Shown here: positions 22,444-31,283 of the stretch, piece by piece
How positions within the stretch are numbered: the stretch's first letter is position 1
Layout of the letters: the number at the start of each line of letters is the position of its first letter
From: Rikenellaceae bacterium
GTDB lineage: Bacteria > Bacteroidota > Bacteroidia > Bacteroidales > UBA932
DNA length: 31,472 nt
Direction of reading: 5' to 3'
Assembly: GCA_900771335.1 (NCBI GenBank)
Contig: CAAGNP010000034.1
Span: 1-31,472, forward strand
The notes under the pieces: generated by a model
What the model saw: the letters and a program-made list of their open reading frames with translations, nothing else
Told to the model about the DNA's origin: nothing
The model's database searches: none
Translations under genes and position numbers: made by a program

Positions 22444-24759
22444 ATGGTAGAATTTACACAAGAGGATCATGACCTTATCAATCAGGAGTTCGAAGAGCTC
22501 AGAGTGGTCAGTTTGAAAAGATGTGCTTCCCAAGAGGAGTATGAAGGTGTCATCAAGGCATTCGAGTTTGCCAATGAGGCCCACAAAGGTGTCCGCCGCC
22601 GTTCGGGCATACCTTATATTATACACCCTATACAGGTGGCAAAGATTGTGGTTCAGGAGATAGGTTTGGGTTACAAATCGATCGCCGCTGCACTTCTGCA
22701 CGATGTGGTGGAGGACACAGACTACACTGTACAGGATATCGAAAGGCTTTTCGGCACCAAGATCGCATCCCTTGTGGACGGCCTTACCAAAATTAAAGCG
22801 GCACTGGACACCGGTCCTGGGGCAAACATGCAGGCGGAGAACTTCAAAAGGATTCTCCTTACACTCAATGAGGATGTTCGCGTCGTCCTCATCAAGCTTG
22901 CAGACCGTCTCCACAATGTGAGGACCATCGACTCCATGCCAGACCACAAGAAGGACAAAATCCTCAGTGAGACCATGTATATCTTCGTCCCTCTGGCACA
23001 CAGGCTCGGTCTCTACAGCATGAAGTCGGAGATGGAGAACATCTGGCTGAAGACCAGGGAACCGGAGGCATATGCCCAGATCAAAGCGAGAATCGACGAC
23101 ATGGTAAACCGCAAGGATTGTCAGATGGACACATTCCTGGAGCCTATCGTGAAGGTCCTCTCTGATGAAGGATTCCAGTTCTCTGTCCTCAAAAGGACCA
23201 AGACCCCCTACTCCATCTGGAAAAAGATGGCTACCAAAGGGGTTGCATTTGAAGAGATATATGACCTGTATGCCATTCGTATCATCTTCAAGCCACAAGA
23301 AGGGTACGATGAAAGGACACAGGCTTGGCATATATATGCTCTTGTGACAGGAATTTACCGCTCGAAGACAGACCGTATCCGCGACTGGGTATCACAGCCT
23401 AAATCAAACGGCTATGAGGCACTCCACTGCACAGTGATGAGCAACACCGGAAACTGGATAGAGGTACAGATCCGTTCGGAGAGGATGGATGCAATAGCAG
23501 AGAGGGGTATCGCCGCCCATTGGACATACAAACAGCAGGGGATCGACAATGATTCCCAAGGTGTGGAACAGAAGATGGACCACTGGCTCGACATGGTACG
23601 CGATGTCCTTGAAAATCCCGATGCAAATGCCCTCAAATTCCTCGACAAGTTCCACGAGAGCCTCCTTGGTTCAGAAATATATGTGTTTACCCCTAAAGGG
23701 CAATCCAAAACACTTCCCAAAGGGGCTACTGCGCTCGATTTCGCATACTATATCCACTCTCAGGTGGGCAATCACGCCATAGCTGCCAAGGTCAACATGA
23801 AGCTTGTCCCACTGTCCCAGGTACTCAAAAATGGAGACCAGGTGGAGATAATCACAGCCGAGTCCCAAAGGCCGCAGAGGGAGTGGCTCGATTTCCTCAA
23901 GACAGGAAAGGCGAGAAATATCGTATTCGACCACATAAAGGAGTCGATTGCCGCCACATTGAAGAAGGGGCAGGAAATACTCGAAGAGGAGTTGGCCAAA
24001 TATGGGATCAAGCCACACAATAGAGTCCTCAAAAAGCTCATCGAAGCCTACAATATGAACAACAAGGATGAGCTATACACCAAAGTATCTGCGGGTATCA
24101 TCAAACTGGACAATCTGGAATCTATCCTCAAAAAGAATACCCTTAACAAGAATGTGATGTACTGGACTCTCCAGTTCCTCAAGAGCAGCAAAGAAAGCAA
24201 GCTCAACGATCCTGCCCTATATGAGGATGATGATGACGACTTCACATTCGGAGGGAGCTCACCCAAGGAGACCAAGGAGGTCAAGATGGGTAAAAACAAG
24301 GACTATATCCTCGAGGAGAATGCTGCAGAAAAGACCCTATCCTACACTACTGCCGACTGCTGCCACCCTATCCCCGGTGACAATGTCGTGGGATTCATGG
24401 AGTCAGACGGCACAGTAATAGTACACAAAAAGACATGCCCCCATGCCATCGAGAGGGCTGCCAAAGAGGGAGAGAAGATAGTCAATGCCAAATGGTCAAA
24501 GCATACCGTCATGTCACACCTGGCACGTGTAAGGCTGTGGGGTATGGACAGGCTCGGCATCCTGAACGACGTCACCAAGGCTATCTCCAAAGAGCTTAAC
24601 ATTAACCTCAGAAAGGTAAATGTGGAGACACATGACGGGGTATTCGAAGGATTCCTCGACTGTTATGTCCACCACACGGAGGACCTTGACAATATGATGT
24701 CGGTATTGAAGAAAATAAAAGGTATCGAAAGTGTAACCAGAGTAGATATCACAGAATAG
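22444..24759 (+). CDS. RelA/SpoT-family (p)ppGpp synthetase/hydrolase
   Basis: A 771-residue long RSH enzyme controlling the stringent response. The N-terminal HD hydrolase domain has His61 (YIIHP), His86-Asp87 with Glu90-Asp91 (LLHDVVEDT) and Asp154 (KLADRLHNV), all expected for activity. The synthetase domain contains TPYSIWKKM (254-262), YDLYAIR (273-279), NGYEALHCTV (322-331) and WIEVQIRS. A TGS domain follows (about 410-471, YVFTPKGQSKTLPKGATALD). A C-terminal ACT domain lies at about 695-771 (RLGILNDVTKAIS). An acidic run DDDDD (about 599-603) splits the regulatory half. Both catalytic domains look intact, so it is probably bifunctional. It starts 2 nt after hydG. Confidence 0.95.
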   Translation: MVEFTQEDHDLINQEFEELRVVSLKRCASQEEYEGVIKAFEFANEAHKGVRRRSGIPYIIHPIQVAKIVVQEIGLGYKSIAAALLHDVVEDTDYTVQDIERLFGTKIASLVDGLTKIKAALDTGPGANMQAENFKRILLTLNEDVRVVLIKLADRLHNVRTIDSMPDHKKDKILSETMYIFVPLAHRLGLYSMKSEMENIWLKTREPEAYAQIKARIDDMVNRKDCQMDTFLEPIVKVLSDEGFQFSVLKRTKTPYSIWKKMATKGVAFEEIYDLYAIRIIFKPQEGYDERTQAWHIYALVTGIYRSKTDRIRDWVSQPKSNGYEALHCTVMSNTGNWIEVQIRSERMDAIAERGIAAHWTYKQQGIDNDSQGVEQKMDHWLDMVRDVLENPDANALKFLDKFHESLLGSEIYVFTPKGQSKTLPKGATALDFAYYIHSQVGNHAIAAKVNMKLVPLSQVLKNGDQVEIITAESQRPQREWLDFLKTGKARNIVFDHIKESIAATLKKGQEILEEELAKYGIKPHNRVLKKLIEAYNMNNKDELYTKVSAGIIKLDNLESILKKNTLNKNVMYWTLQFLKSSKESKLNDPALYEDDDDDFTFGGSSPKETKEVKMGKNKDYILEENAAEKTLSYTTADCCHPIPGDNVVGFMESDGTVIVHKKTCPHAIERAAKEGEKIVNAKWSKHTVMSHLARVRLWGMDRLGILNDVTKAISKELNINLRKVNVETHDGVFEGFLDCYVHHTEDLDNMMSVLKKIKGIESVTRVDITE

Positions 24760-24761
24760 TA

Positions 24762-26573
24762 ATGAGAAGAAGCACCTATATAATATTAGTTATCTGCCTG
24801 ACACTGGTCTCGATGCTGTTTGCCCCATCGTGTGCAAATACATCCACACCACCATCGGGCGGACCGAAGGATACCATCCCACCCACACTGGATGAGACAG
24901 TTCCCCTACCCAACAGCACAAATGTATCTGTTCTCCCTAAAAAGAACAGTGTCATACTTACATTCAGCGAATTTGTGGTACTCAAGGATCCTGCATCCAA
25001 TTTCTATGTATCGCCACCTCTGGAGAAGAGGCTACAGCCAAAAATCAAAGGGAAGAGTGTAGTCCTCACATTCCAGGATACACTGTCGGAGAACACCACC
25101 TACTCCATCGATTTGGGTGACGGCATTGCCGACAACAATGAGGGGAATATCTTCCCCAGAATGTCATTCGCATTCTCTACAGGTGACCACGTGGACTCCA
25201 TCTATACATCCGGCACAGTTCTGGATGCCAAGACCCAGTTCCCAAAAGAGAAAATCACAGTGGTCTTCCACACCGACCCTTCAGACTCAGCCGTATTCAA
25301 TCTCCTCCCTGTCGCAGCAGCCAAGAGTGACAAATGGGGATACTTTACAGTCAGAAATATCAAACCCGGCGCATACAGGGTTTTTGCCATCGAAGATCTA
25401 AACAACAACAACAAATATGACCCAGGAGAGGAGTCTGTGGCATTCCTTGACTCCCTTTTTGTGGCAGACAGCGTGATGAGGGCAGACAGGCCTGAACTAT
25501 TGTCCTACGAACCGAAAGATACTGCCGGCATCATGTCCAGACCATCCGCCATGCAACTCAACCTCTTCAAGGAGCTCTCATCCAAACAGTACATCAGAGA
25601 GAATGCCCGCCTGAGCAAGAGGAGCGCCTACATCAAATTCAACGCCCCATACGTCAAGATTGACACACTTCAGATCATCGGTATCCCAGATGACAAGATT
25701 ATCAGGGAGTTCAACATAATGGAGGACAGTTTGTCACTATGGTTCAATGACCAGGGTGAGATTCAGGACACACTCCAGTTCAGGATAAAATACCACAAGA
25801 CAGATGACTCTCTCCAAACACTGGTATCTACCTGGGAAGAGTTCAAAATGATGCCTTACAAGAAGAAATTCAAGGAGAACAAATTTGGCAAACAAGTGGA
25901 GGTACTTGACTCTATAGCGAGATATAAGGTGAGCATGACCAGTGAGACCATCGAACAGGAGGGTATCACCATAGAGTTCGACTTCCCCCTCATCAAGGCT
26001 CCTTTTGACTCTATCCAGTATTACCACATCACTGCCAAGCAGCAAAGAGGTGAAGAGGCTTACACCGTCACCCCGGACAGCACCAATATTAGGAAATTCT
26101 ACATCAAGCCTTCGGGTGAGTTCATCTCGGGATACGAGTACCATCTTAAGATCCCACACAGGATTTTCGTCGATATCAACGGCAACCCATGCGACTCTCT
26201 GGAGAAGAAGGTGACCCTTCCGAACAACGATGACCTGAGCACTTTGTATCTCTCAATGGAGAATGTCAACGGCGAATATATAGTGGAGCTTATCTCAGAG
26301 AAGAGGGACAGGATATTCAGGACATACCACATCTCCCAGAGCGGAATCCTCAAGTTCCCCTACCTGAAGAATGGCAAATTCTCCATCCGTATCACAGAGG
26401 ACAGGAACCGCAACGGTATCCTCGACACAGGCTCGATACTTGAAAAGAGGCAGCCTGAGAGGGTTATCCTCTATAAATTCGGAAACACTGCCACAGACAA
26501 AGACTACATCCTCGAGATACCGGAGAGGACAGAACTGGAACAAACCATAGATATTACACAACTGTTCAAATGA
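24762..26573 (+). CDS. Ig-like domain lipoprotein (Bacteroidetes family)
   Basis: A 603-residue exported lipoprotein. The signal peptide ends in the lipobox FAPSC (Cys24), followed by the family signature NTSTPPSGGPKDTIPP. Residues about 40-145 form a bacterial Ig-like (Big_5/SbsA) domain, with NSVILTFSEFVVLKD and LSENTTYSIDLGDGI. A middle segment, IKPGAYRVFAIEDLNNNNKY (about 203-222), and a similar C-terminal stretch (ITEDRNRNGILDTGSILEKR) look like repeated beta-sandwich units with acidic, possibly calcium-binding loops. It probably sits on the periplasmic face or surface of the outer membrane. The exact role is unknown. It starts 2 nt after the RelA/SpoT stop and overlaps the next gene by 4 nt. 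Confidence 0.88.
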   Translation: MRRSTYIILVICLTLVSMLFAPSCANTSTPPSGGPKDTIPPTLDETVPLPNSTNVSVLPKKNSVILTFSEFVVLKDPASNFYVSPPLEKRLQPKIKGKSVVLTFQDTLSENTTYSIDLGDGIADNNEGNIFPRMSFAFSTGDHVDSIYTSGTVLDAKTQFPKEKITVVFHTDPSDSAVFNLLPVAAAKSDKWGYFTVRNIKPGAYRVFAIEDLNNNNKYDPGEESVAFLDSLFVADSVMRADRPELLSYEPKDTAGIMSRPSAMQLNLFKELSSKQYIRENARLSKRSAYIKFNAPYVKIDTLQIIGIPDDKIIREFNIMEDSLSLWFNDQGEIQDTLQFRIKYHKTDDSLQTLVSTWEEFKMMPYKKKFKENKFGKQVEVLDSIARYKVSMTSETIEQEGITIEFDFPLIKAPFDSIQYYHITAKQQRGEEAYTVTPDSTNIRKFYIKPSGEFISGYEYHLKIPHRIFVDINGNPCDSLEKKVTLPNNDDLSTLYLSMENVNGEYIVELISEKRDRIFRTYHISQSGILKFPYLKNGKFSIRITEDRNRNGILDTGSILEKRQPERVILYKFGNTATDKDYILEIPERTELEQTIDITQLFK

Positions 26574-27259
26574 TCCGTTTTTTAAGACATATATTCGTCA
26601 TAGCACTCTTCATCGCCATAGGGACCTCCGCTGCGAGGGCTCAGGGCGGGTTTGTGGAGATCGACACCACATTTTCCAAAAAGGTGAATGTAAGGCCCAC
26701 TGAACACCTGCTGGGTGTAAGGTACAGCTATGAGATTACCGGTGTCCACTTCGCCCCTGACCTCAAGGCTGAGCAGGTCCACACCTACAAAAATTACGCT
26801 ATCCTCTACACCTACTACCATAATCTTTGGGATGTATGGTCATTCTTCGGGATCCAGTTCGGCGCCAAATATTGCCAGTATGGCTTCACCTCCTATTACA
26901 ACATCGACAATATGGACCAGACCCTCACCGCGATAGAGATCCCCCTTGTGACCCAGCTCAAATACGATGTGGGGAAACACCTTCGTCTGATGCTGGACAT
27001 TGGAGGTTTTGCAGGGTACCGTCTCTCGACAGACAACCCCAAGGGGTTTGACCAGTTTGACCAGAGATGGGACTACGGAGCACAGGGAGGTGGTGGAGTT
27101 GCCCTCAAATTCCATCCATTTGAGCTCCATTTTGAGGTGCTCTACCAATACTCATTTGCATTTTTGTACCACCCCGAGAAACTTTCGACCGACTGGTGGT
27201 TGTACTCATACCCTAACAGATTGAGCTTCAATGTGGGGCTCCACTTTAATTTTGACTAA
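26570..27259 (+). CDS. Outer-membrane beta-barrel protein
   Basis: A 229-residue exported protein. Residues 1-24 are a signal peptide ending SAARA before QGGFVEID. The mature part shows alternating hydrophobic and aromatic strands with short turns, for example HLLGVRYSYEITGVHF, WSFFGIQFGAKYCQYGF and EIPLVTQLKYDVG, and it ends in RLSFNVGLHFNFD. This pattern fits the outer-membrane beta-barrel (OMP_b-brl, PorT-like) class of Bacteroidetes, probably 8-10 strands. The start codon overlaps the stop of the Ig-like lipoprotein gene (ATGA), suggesting translational coupling and perhaps a joint function of barrel and lipoprotein. I do not recognise a specific named orthologue. Confidence 0.8.
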   Translation: MIRFLRHIFVIALFIAIGTSAARAQGGFVEIDTTFSKKVNVRPTEHLLGVRYSYEITGVHFAPDLKAEQVHTYKNYAILYTYYHNLWDVWSFFGIQFGAKYCQYGFTSYYNIDNMDQTLTAIEIPLVTQLKYDVGKHLRLMLDIGGFAGYRLSTDNPKGFDQFDQRWDYGAQGGGGVALKFHPFELHFEVLYQYSFAFLYHPEKLSTDWWLYSYPNRLSFNVGLHFNFD

Positions 27260-27269
27260 AAGATTTATT

Positions 27270-28610
27270 ATGAAAAATATCGTAGCAAATGTAGCGGGTC
27301 TTCAGATCGGAAGGGGTCTTCCGATAGTGATCCAGACCATGTGCAATTGTAATACAAACGACATCGAAGCTGCTGTAGCCCAATGCAATGCCATGAGGGA
27401 TGCAGGGGCACAGATGATCCGACTCACCACCCAGGGACTCCGCGAGGTGGAGTCGCTCAAAGAGATCAAAAGGGTATTGCGCGAGCAGGGCAACGACACC
27501 CCTCTTGTGGCAGATGTCCATTTCTCTTCGGAGGTGGCCATTGCGGTAGCGCAAGTGGCAGACAAGGTGAGGATAAACCCCGGCAACTTTGCCACCGAGC
27601 ACGAAAAGGCGCAGCGCGATTTCAAACGTTTCATAGAGGTGTGCCGCGAGCACAATACTGCAGTGAGGATAGGTATCAACCACGGCTCCCTCGGGAAGAG
27701 GATTACTGAGCTCTATGGCAATACCGCTGAGGGGATGAAAGAGGCGATGGTAGAATGGGTGCAGATGTGCATTGCTGAGGATTTCTACAATGTGGTCCTC
27801 TCGCTCAAAGCGAGCAATACCGTCGTGATGGTGGAGGCCTACCGCCTTCTGAACCGCTGGATGGAGGAGCAAGAGGTCATTTTCCCATTGCACCTGGGGG
27901 TCACTGAGGCAGGAAATGGGGACATGGGGAGGATCAAATCTGCTGCAGCCCTCGCAACACTTCTACAGGATGGAATCGGCGAGACCATACGCGTCTCCCT
28001 CACCGAACCTCCGGTCAATGAATTGCCCGTGGCAGCCGCTATTGCTGAGTATTTCCAGACCTCGGAACAGGCCGGAGGTGACATTGCGACCCCTCTCCTG
28101 CGTCATGCCCGACCCCGTTCGGGCATCTACACCTACGACACCCATACCCGTGACGAATTCATCATCCGTGCATCTTGCGAAATAGGTCCCCTTCTACTCG
28201 ACAGGAAAATTGACGACTTCGAAATCGAAGCGAGCTGCGCTGGGGAAAAACTACCGGCTTGGGAACTTGACGAATTCAAGGACAACCTTATGCAGGCTAC
28301 CCGCCGCCGCTTCACCAAATGCGAATATGTCGCTTGCCCAGGGTGCGGCAGGACCCTTTATAACCTCGAAGAGACCTTCAATGAGGTGAAAAGGAGAACA
28401 TCCCACCTCTCAGGCTATTGCATCGCAGTGATGGGTTGTATCGTGAATGGCCCCGGTGAGATGGCAGATGCCGACTACGGATATGTGGGTGAAGGGAAAG
28501 GGAAAGTGTCGATTTACCGCGGAAAAGAGGCTGTGATGCGCTCTGTACCGCAAGAGGAGGCGATTGACGCACTATTGGAACTTATTGAAAATGATAAAAA
28601 CAATAAATAG
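27270..28610 (+). CDS. ispG: 4-hydroxy-3-methylbut-2-enyl diphosphate synthase, short-insert form
   Basis: IspG (GcpE) converts MEcPP to HMBPP in the non-mevalonate isoprenoid pathway, using a [4Fe-4S] cluster and reduced ferredoxin or flavodoxin. Residues about 1-262 form the TIM barrel (RLTTQGLREVESL, VADVHFSSEVA, KVRINPGNFA, IGINHGSLG, SLKASNTVVMV, LHLGVTEAG). The C-terminal cluster domain has Cys356-x2-Cys359 (ACPGCGRTLYNLEE) and Cys390 with Glu397 (MGCIVNGPGE). ATG at 27270 is used; an in-frame GTG at 27231 lies inside the previous gene. At 446 residues it is longer than the E. coli enzyme (372) but far shorter than the roughly 600-residue plant-like form of many Bacteroidetes. Only about 80 residues (265-345) remain between barrel and cluster domains. 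Confidence 0.93.
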   Translation: MKNIVANVAGLQIGRGLPIVIQTMCNCNTNDIEAAVAQCNAMRDAGAQMIRLTTQGLREVESLKEIKRVLREQGNDTPLVADVHFSSEVAIAVAQVADKVRINPGNFATEHEKAQRDFKRFIEVCREHNTAVRIGINHGSLGKRITELYGNTAEGMKEAMVEWVQMCIAEDFYNVVLSLKASNTVVMVEAYRLLNRWMEEQEVIFPLHLGVTEAGNGDMGRIKSAAALATLLQDGIGETIRVSLTEPPVNELPVAAAIAEYFQTSEQAGGDIATPLLRHARPRSGIYTYDTHTRDEFIIRASCEIGPLLLDRKIDDFEIEASCAGEKLPAWELDEFKDNLMQATRRRFTKCEYVACPGCGRTLYNLEETFNEVKRRTSHLSGYCIAVMGCIVNGPGEMADADYGYVGEGKGKVSIYRGKEAVMRSVPQEEAIDALLELIENDKNNK

Positions 28611-28613
28611 ACT

Positions 28614-30206
28614 ATGAGAAGAATTTTATCCACCACGATCGTCCTTTTAGCCCTTACATTCGGACTATCCGGACAGAATGACATTGAGGTAGGCAGCTGC
28701 ACCTCCATCACAGTAGGTAAAAATGCCTCTACTGACGGCTCCACCATGACCTCCCACACATGTGATTCAGATTTCAGGACCTGGCTCACCATGGAACCGT
28801 CCATCACATACCAGAAGGGTGAGATGGAGCCTGTCTACAAAGGAAAGCTCCATACCGACCTCCCCTGGGATATGAGGACAGTAAAAGAGTCCGGTAAAAT
28901 TCCTGCACCTGAGAAGACATATAAATTCCTCAATACCGCCTACCCTTGCATGAACGAAAAACAGCTTGCAATGGGTGAAACCACTGTAGAAGGGAGACCT
29001 GAACTTGTGAATCCAGACGGTATCTTCCAGATAGAAGAGCTCCAGAGAATTGCCCTCCAGAGGTGCGCCACCGCACGTGAGGCCATCAAACTTATGGGTG
29101 AACTTGCTCAGGAATACGGCTACGGCGACTGGGCTGAGTGTCTTACCATAATCGACAAGAATGAGGTATGGCACTTCGAAATTGCCGGATCGGGCCCTGG
29201 TAAGCCAAGTGCCTTGTGGGCAGCCCAGAGGGTTCCAGATGACCACGTGAGCGTATCGGCAAACATAAGCCGTATCGGACGTATCGAATGGGACAATCCC
29301 GACTACTTCATGTACAGCTCAGACCTGAAGGAACGTGCCAGAAAGCTGGGATACTGGGATGGCAAATCGGAATTCAAGTTCCACAATGTAATCGATGGCA
29401 AAAAGCCTTTCGGCATCAGGGATTACTTCATTCTCAATGCTTTGGCTCCATCTCTGAACCTCTCATATGACGCAGAGGAGCTCCCATTCTCAGTAAAACC
29501 TGACCAGAAAGTGTCACCTGAAATGGTTACCGCACTATTCAGATCCACATACGAAGGGACAGAGTACGACATGGTGAAAGACCTCTCAATCGATTTCAAG
29601 AGAAGGGTATGGAATCCATACGACAACTCCATTACCATCACCGATGAACATATTACCCCTGTATCAGCATTCATGTCAAATGAGATGAGGGCACTTCTCA
29701 ACCACCTCAAACCCGATGTGGCAACCAACATCCGTACCATCGCTGTGATAAGATGCTCATACTCATCTGTGATGCAGGCAAGAAACTGGCTTCCTGATGC
29801 AGTGGGTGGTGTAGTCTACTTCTCGTATGACAACCCTGCACAGTCTCCACGTATCCCTATCTACGCAGGCATCGACCAGATTCATGAGGACTTCCAGGTG
29901 TGCGGACAGCACGAATACCGTAAGGATGCAGCCATCTGGGCCTACAGGGAGACCAACCGACTCTCTACAATAGACTGGAACAAGACCAGAAAACTGCTGG
30001 AGGATGAGGTGCTGGCACTCGAGGCCAAGATGTTCAGATCCGGTGCATCGGTAGAGGCTGAAGCTGCCCGACTTATAGCTGAGGGCAAGGTGGAAGAGGC
30101 ACAATTGCTCCTCACCAGGCACACCAACGATTTCGCCTCTCTGACCATGCAGCGCTGGGAAGAATTAAAGGAAAAATTGTGGATGATTTTTGTCAGAAGT
30201 ATGTAA
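28614..30206 (+). CDS. pepD: Secreted C69-family dipeptidase
   Basis: A 530-residue N-terminal-nucleophile peptidase of family C69 (PepD-like), cleaving dipeptides with broad specificity. A signal peptide (about 1-20, ending FGLSGQ) targets it to the periplasm. The family start follows as GSCTSITVGKNASTDGSTM, with the nucleophile Cys29 that would be exposed by processing. Further family segments are YPCMNEKQLAMGETTVEGRP (about 109-128), DWAECLTIIDKNEVWHFEIA and SVSANISRIGRIEW. The C-terminus is helical. The length agrees with other Bacteroidetes members. It is the last gene of the run that began with ligA: it starts 3 nt after ispG, and the carA promoter begins inside its 3' end. Confidence 0.93.
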   Translation: MRRILSTTIVLLALTFGLSGQNDIEVGSCTSITVGKNASTDGSTMTSHTCDSDFRTWLTMEPSITYQKGEMEPVYKGKLHTDLPWDMRTVKESGKIPAPEKTYKFLNTAYPCMNEKQLAMGETTVEGRPELVNPDGIFQIEELQRIALQRCATAREAIKLMGELAQEYGYGDWAECLTIIDKNEVWHFEIAGSGPGKPSALWAAQRVPDDHVSVSANISRIGRIEWDNPDYFMYSSDLKERARKLGYWDGKSEFKFHNVIDGKKPFGIRDYFILNALAPSLNLSYDAEELPFSVKPDQKVSPEMVTALFRSTYEGTEYDMVKDLSIDFKRRVWNPYDNSITITDEHITPVSAFMSNEMRALLNHLKPDVATNIRTIAVIRCSYSSVMQARNWLPDAVGGVVYFSYDNPAQSPRIPIYAGIDQIHEDFQVCGQHEYRKDAAIWAYRETNRLSTIDWNKTRKLLEDEVLALEAKMFRSGASVEAEAARLIAEGKVEEAQLLLTRHTNDFASLTMQRWEELKEKLWMIFVRSM

Positions 30207-30222
30207 AAAACTCTTACATTTG
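30187..30222 (+). promoter_or_regulatory. Candidate promoter for carAB (TTTTTG-N22-TACATTTG)
   Basis: TTTTTG at 30187-30192 and TACATTTG at 30215-30222 match the Bacteroidetes -33/-7 pattern with a 22-nt gap. The -7 box ends 8 nt before the carA ATG, so the transcript leader would be about 5 nt. The -33 element overlaps the end of the dipeptidase gene. Confidence 0.65.
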
Positions 30223-30230
30223 TGTTCAAT

Positions 30231-31277
30231 ATGAAAGAAGCAGTATTACATCTAGAGAATGGCCTTGAGTTTCAGGGCTATTCATTTGGTTATGAGTTTC
30301 TTGCCGAAGGTGAAGTAGTTTTCAGCACATCAATGGTAGGATATCCCGAATCTCTAACCGACCCCACTTATGAGGGACAAATCCTATGTATCACTTACCC
30401 CCTTATCGGTAACTACGGTATTCCTGACGACAACAAGGAGAACGGAATATCCCTTAACTACGAATCTGACAAGATCCATGTGAAAGGTGTTATCGTGCTG
30501 GATTACTCATTCAACTACAGTCACTGGAACGCAGTGAAGAGTCTTGACCAATGGCTTAAGGAGAACAAAATCCCAGGTATCTACGGTGTGGATACCCGCG
30601 AAATCACCAAATACCTCCGCGACAACGGCTCACAGCTTGGTGCCATTATCCCAAGAGGCTTCAACACCCCTACCAAATTCTACAACCCTAACCTTGAGAA
30701 CCAGGTGGCTAAAGTGAGCTGCTCTGAGGTGATCAAGTATGGTAAAGAGGGTGGCAAGAAGGTGATCCTTGTAGACTGCGGTGTAAAAAACAGCATTCTT
30801 CGCAAACTTGTGAACAAAGATATCGAGTTGATCCGTGTCCCATGGAACTACGATTTCAACACACTTGAATATGATGGAGTGATCGTTTCAAACGGTCCTG
30901 GTAACCCTGACTTCTGTGCAGAGACCATCAAAAACATCCAGGTGGCCATGGAGAAAAAGAAACCTGTATTCGGTATCTGTATGGGTAACCAGCTCCTTGC
31001 AAAAGCGGCAGGTGCCACCACATACAAACTCCCTTACGGTCACAGAAGCAACAACCAGCCAGTCCGCATGGCAGGCACAGAGAGATGCTTCATCACATCA
31101 CAGAACCACGGCTACGCTGTAGACCACAGCTCACTTGGTTCAGACTGGGAACCATACTTCATCAACATGAACGATGGTTCAAACGAAGGTATCAGACATA
31201 AGAGCGGATTGTTCTTCTCAGTCCAATTCCACCCTGAGACCAATTTCCTATTTGACGACTTCCTAAATCTACTATAG
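30231..31277 (+). CDS. carA: Carbamoyl phosphate synthase small subunit
   Basis: The 348-residue glutaminase subunit, which feeds ammonia from glutamine to CarB for arginine and pyrimidine synthesis. The N-terminal domain has FSTSMVGYPESLTDPTYEGQ and GIYGVDTREITKYLR. The class I amidotransferase domain has VSNGPGNP (219-226), the catalytic Cys250 in FGICMGNQLLA, SQNHGYAV, and His334 with Glu336 in QFHPE. ATG at 30231 starts MKEAVLHLENG as in other Bacteroidetes. The in-frame GTG at 30222 is rejected because it is part of the -7 promoter box. carB follows after 6 nt. The length is a little under the E. coli protein (382) but complete. Confidence 0.96.
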   Translation: MKEAVLHLENGLEFQGYSFGYEFLAEGEVVFSTSMVGYPESLTDPTYEGQILCITYPLIGNYGIPDDNKENGISLNYESDKIHVKGVIVLDYSFNYSHWNAVKSLDQWLKENKIPGIYGVDTREITKYLRDNGSQLGAIIPRGFNTPTKFYNPNLENQVAKVSCSEVIKYGKEGGKKVILVDCGVKNSILRKLVNKDIELIRVPWNYDFNTLEYDGVIVSNGPGNPDFCAETIKNIQVAMEKKKPVFGICMGNQLLAKAAGATTYKLPYGHRSNNQPVRMAGTERCFITSQNHGYAVDHSSLGSDWEPYFINMNDGSNEGIRHKSGLFFSVQFHPETNFLFDDFLNLL

Positions 31278-31283
31278 AACACT

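Noticed and set aside
27231..27269. GTG start for ispG giving 13 extra residues
   Set aside because: It lies inside the preceding beta-barrel gene, and the added residues are unlike any IspG start.
30222..30230. GTG start for carA
   Set aside because: The codon is the last base pair group of the TACATTTG promoter box; ATG at 30231 fits the family start.
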